From Datnioides undecimradiatus (Eukaryota > Chordata > Actinopteri > Lobotiformes > Datnioididae): DNA of 64,000 nt. The stretch is taken from contig WARS01000026.1 of NCBI GenBank assembly GCA_008933995.1, positions 1,874,501 through 1,938,500 of the forward strand, given 5' to 3'. The notes under the pieces are model-generated. The model saw only the letters and a list, made by a program, of their open reading frames with translations, had not been told where the DNA came from and made no database searches. The translations under genes were made by a program, and so were the position numbers. Positions 24,105 through 34,500 of the stretch are shown piece after piece (position 1 is the stretch's first letter; every line of letters begins with the position of its first letter).

Positions 24105-25383
24105 TTAAATGGGTGGCACTTTATCCTCATACTGTGGTGGTGGGGTGAGTGGTTCTATACTGATTCCAGCTGCTGGCTGAGAGTTATCAGCGTTTTTCAT
24201 GTGCAGTTTCTCTGACTTAATCCTACGGATCTTGATAGGGAGGAGCTTGCGGCTATTTTTCCCAGGTCTGCGATTCGATGCGGAAGCAGCAGCCGCAGCA
24301 GCATGAGAACTTGAAGCCGGGACAGGCTGTGATCCAGCAGGCGTGACCTCTGACCCTTCAAATTCATACTGTACACCATCGACTTGGACCAGGTCATCGT
24401 AGGAAGGTAGCTGGGAGGTGCTGGGACGTGGGTTGCTCTGACGGATAGGGTATTGGCCACTGCCTACGGCCTCTTCATAGCTGGGCACAGCATAACGCTG
24501 GGCTTGTTCTTCAGCCCTGCAGACATTTATAGAAACATACACACATATGAGTGACAAACACAAATCATTACGTGTGGTCCTAGTAGGCTCATAAATTGGG
24601 AATATCATATAAATGAGTAAGTGCACTGCATGTTATGGTTACTGAACATATATATCATTTGTCAGCTTCTTGTATTATAACATTTGGCATTCAAAGTCGA
24701 GTTTCGTTTAACATTTCGAATCCTTTCAGCTGTTTCAACCAGACATCAGAGGTGTAACTCTGAATGCCAGACAAACATTTTGAGTATTATTGAGTAGCTA
24801 TATTACCACTGATTTTCACAACATAACATAGTCGACATCAATTTTCTGCTCACAGACACAACAAAAACAAAAAGCAGTTGTCCTGTAAAATAATTATATT
24901 TATTCCTAAAGTCTCCTACTGTTATTTATTCTTAAACGTAGATTAGTTAGAAAGTTGTGGTACTCACGTTTCTCTTTCCTCCTGTGCACTAGCTGCCACT
25001 CCTCTATGGTTCTGGGCCTCCTGGAGCCTCAGCTGCTCCCGCTGTTTGTTCCTCATTCCCAGACACAAGGACAGCAGCAACATGACCACCCCAGACCCCA
25101 CCAACACAAACGCTACTGAGGACGCTTTATTCTTCCTGTCACCAGTGTCCTCGTGTCCTCCTGAACTGCTGTTGTTACCGGCTGCGTCCGCAGGTACAAC
25201 GCTCCACACAATCATGACAATGCCGAGGGCAACGAGCCCAACCCCCAGAGCACACAGTGCATACTGGGAACCGGAGTTTCCACTGTTCTCACTGCTGTTG
25301 TTGTTGTTGTTGTTGTTATTGTTGTTGCTGCCAGTGCCTCCTCCACCAAGGTGGCTTGGTGGTCCATCCACACTGGATCGCAT
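24105..25383 (-). CDS. tmem51: Transmembrane protein 51
   Basis: Two coding exons, 24968-25383 and 24105-24516, join in phase (AC|G giving Thr139) to encode 275 residues; human TMEM51 is about 253. Residues 1-40 are Gly/Ser/Asn-rich and include a run of ten Asn at 20-29. Two hydrophobic helices lie at about 41-63 and 89-110, separated by a short polar loop with two potential N-glycosylation sites. The remaining C-terminal half is polar. It carries VPSYEE (149-154), LPSYDD (175-180) and PPQY (265-268), which look like WW-domain (NEDD4-type ligase) docking motifs, and a basic stretch (KIRRIK) at about 234-239. The family's biochemical role is poorly defined; an adaptor role is inferred from the motifs. 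Identity rests on the TM arrangement, the conserved PSYEEAV/PPPQYED segments, and its place between elastase 2 and kazrin, as in human. The coding start lies within the first coding exon, 51 bases from its predicted acceptor. Confidence 0.93.
25297..25326 (-). repeat. Coding (AAC)n trinucleotide run in tmem51
   Basis: Ten consecutive Asn codons, nearly all AAC with one or two AAT, give a polyasparagine run before the first membrane helix. On the plus strand it reads as a TTG repeat. Such pure tracts mutate in length. Confidence 0.9.
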
Positions 25384-25434
25384 CTTTGTTAGTCCCTTAA
25401 ACGTCAGTCACACCAGTTTCACTGAGGTCAAAAA

Positions 25435-27035
25435 CTGTAGAGACAAAGACATGTAAGGTCGGACGCAAACTGACAAACAAAACAAAATATTCCAACAACC
25501 ATATCCAGAAAAATTAAAGGCTGAATGTAGCTGTTCCCAGCAGTCCTGTAAGATAAAAAAGAAGAAACGCCCTTACTCTTTTCACTGGTATGACTTTCAC
25601 TAGTCAGAGCTCCCCTACTGTAGAAGAAATAAACGTTATCTGTGAAGGTATTACTGAACTTATTGCTGCTGCCGCTGCTCAGAGATTTGTTATTTATGAG
25701 AGTCCAAGCCCAGTTTTTAGTGGTAGGAGAGACTTCTACGAATGGGTGTGTCTGATGGTAAAAATTTACAGCAGACCTGCCATTCGAAGTCACTCTTTAC
25801 CCAATGTCAAATCAACACATTACGAGGGTAGATAAGGACAGCTATACAACCGCTTCAAGAAATATAACAGTATCTTGCACATAAACGTCTTTGTTACGTC
25901 TTTGAAACCAAACATCATGAAAAACATTATTAGTTTGCCATTCATTTCACTTGAACTCAGTAAAATGATTCGCTGAAGTGCAATGAGCATGACAAATGAG
26001 CGGACTGCATTCTTAGAACGTGCCAGTGATCACAAGGCCACCCTGCAGTATAACTTTTTTTTTTTTTCGACTTCCTTTGTGAGATCAGAGTAGAGGAGGG
26101 CTGCTGGGAACTATAAATAATCTCCAACAAAAGTGCAAGAAACCAGCTAGCTATATATAACATCTGTGAAGATTCAAGAATGTCTTCATGAAAGACTCAT
26201 TCCACACATTTTTGTTTCGGATACAGCAACATAAGCGTCTTAGTCTGCAAACATGCTCGGGCCTGCTGGGAGTAAGGAGAACAGTCAGAAGGAGATAGGC
26301 TCAGCTCCAATCTAGGAATACCCTCTCACTGAAGAATGCATGGCATGATACTCAATTGTGCTCATCATGACAGCTGGTCACTCACACACATGCACACACA
26401 GAGAACCACTCAATAGCCAGTTGTGCAATCCAGAAGTGCACAGGAACACACTTGTGAAGATGTCACGCTTTGTAGACGTGTGTGTGGCATGTTAGCTCAG
26501 CCTATAGGTTATATTACACCGCAGGGCAGGTTTTTCACACAGCTCATAAAAAAACTTCATTCCAAAAGCCCCTAACAGCGCGCGCGTGTGTGTGTGTGTG
26601 TGTGTGTGTTTTGGTGTGTATGTGGTCAAGTGTGTAAAGTCAGAGCTGTTTCACCACAGTCGGAAATAGCTCTGCCTCTGCAGACAGCTGTTTCCCGCTG
26701 ACTCTTTCCACTCTTATTCAGCTCTAGAACAAAAATCGCGCTTAACCCACTGTGGATGATGATCTTTGTGTGTCTACGTGTTGGCGTCGGCCCTGTTTCG
26801 GCGCTCACTTCTCACTGTGAAAGTTATTTCACCGACAGGCACCGTGTAGAGTCCGTTTTTCCTAAACCACTGGGCGGGTTCCTTACGTTGACCCACCGTT
26901 ACGTAATAGATACGCCAAAACTTTCCAGAACTGAGACCGTGAGCACAAACTTCCTCCGCCGGGTAACTTCAAGTCCCATTTCCAGCGATACAGCTGAATA
27001 CTTTCAGCGGCGGAGCGCATCGGCGACCCACTCAC
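25435..27035 (-). other. tmem51 5' UTR intron (predicted)
   Basis: A pyrimidine-rich acceptor ending TCTCTACAG leads into 25434, and an AAAG|GTGAGT donor lies at 27036/27035. Between them I see no coding sequence, only a CG/TG microsatellite at 26578-26610. Confidence 0.55.
26578..26610. repeat. (CG)n(TG)n alternating purine-pyrimidine tract
   Basis: A GCGCGCGCG run flows directly into about 23 bases of TG repeat. This is the composition most prone to adopt Z-DNA. It lies in the predicted first intron of tmem51, about 430 bases from the first exon. Confidence 0.9.
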
Positions 27036-27295
27036 CTTTGCATCGTTTGAGTAACTCTTCCTGCTCTTCTGCCTCTCCTTCCTCGCAGAGCTGCTAGGTG
27101 CGGGGATTGTTTTCAAAGCGACAGGAGTCTATGTGGCACAGTTCGGCGATAGGCAGCGGTGCAGGGTCAGGAGCTTCCCCTCAGAGGCGGATTCATGGGC
27201 CCAGACGAAGGAGAAGCAAGAGGGAGGTGGTGGAGGAGGAGGAGGGGGCTCAGCGCCTCACTTCCAGTTTCATTAACCCTGTCACTCCCGGGGCT
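27036..27295 (-). promoter_or_regulatory. tmem51: tmem51 promoter and non-coding first exon (predicted)
   Basis: This GC- and CpG-richer island sits about 1.6 kb upstream of the coding exon. It ends in a strong donor (GATGCAAAG|GTGAGT) on the minus strand. An ACTGGAAGTGAGG ETS-type word occurs near 27260 and there is no TATA box. The inferred leader carries a 9-codon upstream frame (27167-27196). A second upstream ATG, 9 bases before the donor, would end at TGA just after splicing. Human TMEM51 also has non-coding 5' exons, as I recall. Confidence 0.55.
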
Positions 27296-27299
27296 TGTT

Positions 27300-30200
27300 G
27301 ATGGACACAGAGACGTATCTCCGCTTTAACTTTCTTTTGTGGATTCCTTTATTGGTGCACTGCCTGCAAAATACACTTTAGCACACAAGATTAACAAACT
27401 CACAATGTTATCAGTGGCAGCCCTTTGGGAATTGCAAATGAAAGGGGCACCTCAGGTTGCATTTAAAGAAAAGTCTTCTGTAAAGTGAGATTGCATAGGG
27501 TACTCAGAAGAAATGCTGCTGTAGAGAGGGTCAGTAGTAAAACATATTTTAGCAACTTTAAAGAGGGCACATATGAGAATGTCAACATCAGTTTAATGTA
27601 AGCTATTTAGGATATTTTCAGTGTTTTACCATGCCATTCAGCCCTTTCCTTTGGCACTATTTCCTCAACCAATGCATCAATGGAACTGTGCCGCACACCA
27701 TAGCTGATCAGCTGTTTGGGTTAGAGTTTAGGTGGTTTATAGAAGAGACAACAAATACAAGAAAACAGAAATGAGTGGTGTGTCTATCAGGTTTTTTTGG
27801 CAGGGGTTATATGTTATCATGCAAATGTGAAGTTGTCTCTGCTGATCATAGGCTTAATACAATGTGTAGTACATTTGAGTAAACGTGTAGTAATACAGAA
27901 GGTCTGAGGTTAAAAAGAATCACGTTAACTCATAGAAGCACATTCCAGAGGGAAGCTTCATCATATTTTCTTGCACCTTGGGTACCTGTAGAAGGCAATT
28001 CATAATGTACAAGCACATACTACGACCCTGAAACTGAACTAATTAAAAAAAAACAGCCATCATTGATTTAAACTCATTTAAGTTTACCAAAATGCATTTA
28101 CTAAAAAAAGCAAATTGAAAGTTATACCTAGTGGCAATGCAATAAAGACATAGACACAGTTAGAATTGGTGTACTGTATGCAGTTGGGAGACCATTGCGG
28201 CTGGTGTTTTCTGTAAGTTTCATAGTTGAAATGATTGGCAATATCATGTGGCATGTAATTATGCGAAGACAACTTGCCCTGAGTCACACTGACACATAAT
28301 GTAGTCATCAAAGACTTCTGGGGGAAATTTTTAGCTATGAACTGAGATGTGTAACGATCTGAATGAGAATATGATGGGAATACTTGGCTTTGAGTTCCCC
28401 CATGAAGTACACTCAGTACTCACACTCTGACAGTTTTTTAGTTTTATGTAATTAGATCTTTACTTCCTCTTAGAAAATTTTCCACCTTCTCATTGTCATT
28501 CCTTTTGAGCTCTTTGGGCAGAAGCAGTCACATGACCTCACATAGGGCAGACGTCTCTGTGTTTGTGCTTTTTTTTTTTTGCTGTCGTTTGTATGTTAGA
28601 AGTAATTAAAGAGAGTAAAAATGGGCTCCACTTGGCTCCACTTCCTTGTCCCAAGGTTCTCCTCCTCTCAATCAGCCTGCTAGAATGAGGGCTGGACTAA
28701 TATACAATAATGACAAAACCAGCCTTAACCTGGCCACTAACTGTATTGTTCAGTTTGAGTGAGGCAGTCCTGTTGTTCTGGGCTCTAGGGAGGTTTTCTT
28801 CCTCCAGAGCTTTTGTCTGGTTCCGCTGTTTTACCACACAAACACACCCATATTCACACACAGGGTAAGACAGAAGGAGAACCACAGTCAACAAACCATG
28901 ATTAAATCTAGAGCGCTGCCTTGATATCCTATCACTGTCAGTCAGTAATCAAATTAACCAAAGTGTCGGCAGCTACAAAGGAGAGATTCAATGGTAAAAT
29001 CTAGATAAACTTGATTTACATGGCCCCAAGTTTAACTTAAGTTGATATGACTTGTGGCATTAAATTCCTGAGTCAATATTCCATGCACTTTGTCTTTCCC
29101 TATGAATAAAACCACACATAACTCAAATGAAGTAACTACTGTCTTGATTTTGTTGTCGCAATCGCATTTGCAAACTTATTCATATCCTCTGACAATGTAA
29201 TTATCGATCTTGGTTTATGGCTGCTACATGAACATATAATTACATTTCTCCACTGAATGTTTCCCTAATAAGTCGTTCAGTTCATCTCTCAGGTGGAACT
29301 TCACCTGACACGCCTTCCCACGTCATTTGTCTGATATCCCAGAGTCCTCAGGGCATCAAATAATGAACTGCCTGTTGCATTTTTCCGAAGCGTGGGTGGA
29401 TTACCAGAAGGGATTAATAGACAGGTTTTAAGTGAGGTGCACACTGCTAGCGAGATGGTAGCTGTTTCATTTGGTGCTGCGTCATCCTTAGCTTGGCATG
29501 CTGATTGGGCCACTGTGAGTAAGACAGGGAAGTTGCAAAATGTTGTATTGCATAGAGGTAGGAGAGATGCTTGAGTTAACATGTCCAACACAAAGCAAAG
29601 AAAGGAGGAACTAGAGTGACTCACCAAAATATTGTTGAGAAATCAGTCACATATAAAGAGTCAGCATGAGCAAACAAAGGTGATCTAAGTTGATTATGGC
29701 CCCCAATTTGCATTCCCCTGCAAATCAGTTCAAAAGGAGGATGAAGAGTCTCCAACATTTGCTCTTTAATTCTTATATCTGTGAGTTTCTACAAACTGAT
29801 TCCCACAGCCTGTCATCCTTTTTTACATAAATTTACAAATACCCATCACTCCCTCTTTCCAACACTGTCAAAGTTCCTCTCATTCATAAATTTTATGAAC
29901 TGCCACAAGTCTGACCAATCATCAGCTTCATTATGGCTTTCTACAAAGGAATCAATTCTAAAAGTTTACTTGAATTTGCAGTACCAGAAATAATAATAAA
30001 AATGTGGGGGTTGGAGCAGAAAAAGTCCAGAGCAACCTGACAGATACAGAAATAATTATATATATTTCAATATTATTAACTTGTATGAAGTTGCAATGGC
30101 TAACATGTTAGCCATTAAACCATAAAACAGTTACCTATTGAAATATCCAACAGAGGCAGTGCAACATTAGTTTTGACTGACTGGTTAAAAATATGTTTTT

Positions 30201-30590
30201 CTCCATCTTTTTTTCACTTGTTGCTAATCCTTTTATTTTTATTATTTATTTCCTTTTATTTTTTTATAAGAGGTTTACTGAAGCTTTTTTCGTTGGAATG
30301 GGGCTGTTGGGAGCTGGATTGTCCCAGTACATTAAGTTTTGGACAGTACATCATCCATGTACATTGTTTTCACTGTTTCCATCTGAGTCTCGAGGAAGAG
30401 AAGGTAGGATTAGGTCTGATTTTTGTGTCATTTGAATCGAATTTTAATCTAATCCCCAAACCTCCCTCTGATAACAGTTTAATCATAAAAATAATAATAC
30501 AATAAATGTCATATTTTGATCCATTTAATATTGATTTTTATTTAACTGTCTGCTGAAAATGGGCACAACAGGAACTTCAAATATGAGACA
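27300..30590. other. Intergenic region between tmem51 and kazn
   Basis: I see no exon, RNA gene or clear mobile element here. The DNA is AT-rich with a T run near 28570. Frames of 60-110 codons on both strands lack recognisable motifs. Confidence 0.6.
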
Positions 30591-30595
30591 TCAGC

Positions 30596-30601
30596 TTTAT
30601 T
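30596..30601 (-). terminator. Candidate poly(A) signal of kazn long isoforms
   Basis: An AATAAA on the minus strand lies about 810 bases beyond the kazn stop at 31413. A further copy lies near 30538-30543. Which is used is not known. Confidence 0.45.
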
Positions 30602-31412
30602 TCATTAAAATTAGCTCTCTCGTTTTCACATATATGTATTCTCACACCTTTCAGCCCTTACACTTCCACGGACATACAGTTTTGTAGTCATCTTTTGGTG
30701 GCATTGCTCAAATATATTTCCTTGTTTACTGCACAGTATAAAAGATCAAAAGAGGGTGCTACATTTCTTTAGACACAACTGTGTGAATGTGCAAGATGAA
30801 AAATGACTATCAAACATAAACTCTAGAATTTAAAATTCAGTTCAGTTTTTTTCCATTGTCTCCATTGCTACATTGACAAGGCATCACAAACAGCAGAAAT
30901 GAATGAAACCAGAACAATTTAGACTGATATGAAACTTTTTTTTACAGTTTGTCACAAAGTACCCTGTATTTTACAAACAGTCCCTCTTTTTTAATTTCAT
31001 TTCCCTCAGAGAAACAGACTGTCTGTCATTAGTAACTAGTCAACATAAACAAGTCACATCCTGGCTCAGAAAGAACCATTTACACACATACACACAAAAT
31101 ATAAAAATAATCATTTAGCTCGAATCTTTCAGTTCTTGATTCTGGCGTTGGGGAAGGGAAGTTACTTCCCTTTCAAAACATCAAAATACCACCTGCCCAC
31201 AATGAGTCTTATAAAGTTTTTCTTTAACCAGGAAACTTGTAAAAAGGATCCTATCTCATTTAAAAAGTGCAATCTGTCCTGTAAAGGCTCATCTTTAGAG
31301 GAAAAATAACCATCCCATGTTCAGGTGCACATGGAAGACAAATGTGCACGATGTAGATGTTTAACTTTTGATGAAACTGATGAATCTGGTGTTTGTTGCA
31401 ACACTGATGAGC
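30602..31412 (-). other. kazn: kazn 3' UTR (long isoform)
   Basis: AT-rich non-coding sequence runs from the stop codon to the candidate poly(A) signal. No coding frame is evident. Confidence 0.5.
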
Positions 31413-31571
31413 TCACACATTTGTGACCTCGATGCTGGTGTAACCACGGATTGGGCTTCCCTCAGTCCTGGGCGGAGTCTGGTCTCGAGCTTCTCGAGGC
31501 AGGGAGCCGTAGCTGCTATGGCAGCTCATGTCCCGCCCACTGCGGGCTTTGGGGCTGAACCCTGCAGGAGG
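31413..31571 (-). CDS. kazn: kazn last coding exon (C-terminal tail)
   Basis: The acceptor TTCTTCTAG precedes CCTCCTGCAGGG, phase 0, 52 codons and TGA. It encodes a Ser/Arg-rich tail finishing GYTSIEVTNV. Human kazrin ends in a very similar EVTNV, which fixes the frame. The final TNV fits a class I PDZ ligand. Confidence 0.92.
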   Translation of the reverse strand, partial: PPAGFSPKARSGRDMSCHSSYGSLPREARDQTPPRTEGSPIRGYTSIEVTNV

Positions 31572-34500
31572 CTAGAAGAGAAAAATACATAAATGAATGA
31601 ATACATTCATAATTAAACATATTTTTCCATTTATAAGCCTGGTTGTAGTTTTTGTCTTGTTTGTTTTGCATTGTTTATGCAACCTGGACTATGCCTTGTA
31701 AAGTGTTATTCTTTCTGAATATTTACAGAACCACTGGGGCTAAGTCTGATATTGATTCTTCAAAACACCAACTGAAATTGAGAGCAATGATTCATGAACA
31801 TTTCCAATGCAGAAACTTTTTCCCTACTTTGACAGCCCTCCTTCTCAGTGAGCCTTCGTCATCAGTGTGTCGGCCTGTAGCGCTGGCTGGTCTACTAAGG
31901 GAGTTCTGCCGAAGCAGTGTTGGTGGTGTTCCCAGACCCAGACGCTCGTAGTCCTGCTTGGCATCAGCCCTGCGTGGAACAAAGATAGGGGTTGAAGCTG
32001 TTGAAGACAGACACCCAGACACTTGAATACATGTCTGTACCACATTTACAGCCAAATACATTATATATTGTCGGAGATTATCCATCTCATGTTAACATAT
32101 CTTTATTCCACCTAAACATTAACAGAAGCTACAGTAAATTGAACCGCAACAGGGCTTGTCTCTGTCTCCGTGTGAATGTCTCCTCTCACCTGGCCGAGCC
32201 AATCAAGGTCTTCATCTCTTCGACAAGGTGTCTGCGAACCATGTGCTTGTTGTTGGGGATCCCCAGTGCAGTTGCCATGGCATCAGTGTTAAAAGTGGGG
32301 TCAAGCACCATCACAGCACCGTGAACTCCACTGTTGAGGAGATTTTCTGCAAACTCCTGGCACAGGTGGATGGAGGAAAAGCCAAAGAGTGATTTCTTTC
32401 ACTCAAATGAAATCTGTGTGCCTTTTACTAGCAAATACAAAGTCACCTGGTATAGACAGTCTGTCAAAAACAATGTCAAATTTACTCCAAGGTACAGAAC
32501 ATATTGATTTATTTGTTGATGTCAGCATAAATTCATGCTGCCCAAGGATATTAACAGGATGTCAGTACAGACAGCCTTATCTCTGCACACCCTGAATGTG
32601 TTCATGCCTCATAATGGAAACATGTGTTCCTGTGCCAAGGCAGTAGACAATGTTGACTGGGGATTTTCATATTGCACCACAGAGGCTGTAATCTCAAAGG
32701 CTTTGTAATCAACTAGTAGCTGCTTAGAAATACAGTCACAAAGGCCTTCTATCACTCTGTGGAGATAGGGAGAGCAGCGTAAACATATGAGCCTCAATTA
32801 CCCACAATGCCATGTGATAAGTCTTCTTATAATGCTTGATACATTAGTATACCTTCGTTATTAATATTTAATCAAAATTTCTGCTTTGTTGCCCTAGCTG
32901 CAGGGCAAGTTTTACCTGCCAGCTTCAGTTTATGTTTTAAGATAAGAAATAATAACACAATGTTTACATGGTGTGTTTTACATGAGTCCATGAGTCTTAA
33001 AGATGCATTCTCCCCCTCTCTGTTCCCACCTTCAGGTCAATATCTCTGATCCATTTGATGACCCGATGAGAGGTCCATACCAAAGGATCCACGTTCTGGT
33101 GCTCACACTGTATCCTGCGAGCCTGCAGTGCCTGGAAACCATTTTAACAAACACTTTTTCATTAAACAGGTAGGTTCTATTTTCACCGGCTGCCAGAGTA
33201 TATCCAAAGCTGTAATCTGCTCATGGACGCACAGCATAGATTCTTACTTACCTCCTTGTCAAAATTGAGTAAGTGCAGCAGTTCAATGCCCAGCAGCAAG
33301 CTGACCTGGTGGAACTTCTTAGTGATATTGAGGTGTCGTTCAAGGTCACGACGCGTCAGGGAGTTCAGCATGCGCCCGTCTACCAAATGGTTATGAAAGG
33401 CCTGGGAGTACTGAGGCAAGCCAACGTCACTTAACCAAGCCTTCGCCACCCAGTGGTGATCCATATCTGCAGCCTTAGACAACCTGCAGACAAAGAGTGC
33501 AAGCATCTCTTAAAGGCAACACCTCAAATGAATCAAAACCTTACTTTTTACTGTACCTGTCCCTGAACACATATCACTGGCTTTACTGATGGCACTATAA
33601 GTCAGTGAGTCCAGATTCAGATACCTTAACAGCTGTTCGATAGATTGTCATGGAATGTTGGACATATATTAATGGTTCCTGGAAGACTAACTGACATTGG
33701 TGATCCACCAACTTTTACTAAAACACCACCATTAGGCTGCTATTTGGGGTTTCGAGTGAAACATCTTAACAACTTTCAGATGGAGGTGCTCACGTGTTTC
33801 ATTGTGCTCTTACAATGTGTAGTAACTACAACTATCACTGTTATCAGATCAAATTCACACACAGAAATGAATGAGCAGCAAGTGTGGTGATCTAATAACT
33901 ATTTATTTCATTATTTAAACTGAAAATACCACCAGATCAACTATCCATTACAATCTGTAACTGTAATATCTATGCGTTTGGGACTATTTCAGTATTTCAG
34001 CCCGCTGCCTTATGAAAATTATTATAAAAGACTTTCAACATTTCAGAATTTAGAAATGAACACGTTTAACAAGAAATTACAAATTAGCAACATATAATAT
34101 ATAGACTATAGACACCTGCTGCATGGTCAAATACCACAAGGGGTGTGTGAGAAAATATGATTGTTTTCTTGTGATTTGAGCGAAGTGACCCTTTAACTTA
34201 CTCTGTTTAATATTATTGCTCATTAAAGAACAAGCACGCTAAAGACAGATTTCCAGCCTACTGCTGTTATCGAAAAGTTTTCAGTTTAACTGACCTGCGT
34301 GGTATTAATCTGTAGGACTAAACTGTCATAAAGACAGTGAGAAGTTTATTGAAACATTATGTCCAAGTATTCATATATATTCAAACTCAATATTATGTCT
34401 GCGGGGATTTATGGCTAAAGTTCTTCCAACATTAAATTTTGTAAATATTAATACTCTACCTCACCAACAGATGGCCCACTTCCACCACAACAACATGCCC

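Noticed and set aside
25046..25456. 136-codon plus-strand frame with a poly-Leu run
   Set aside because: This is the mirror of the tmem51 coding exon; the Leu run is the complement of the Asn codons.
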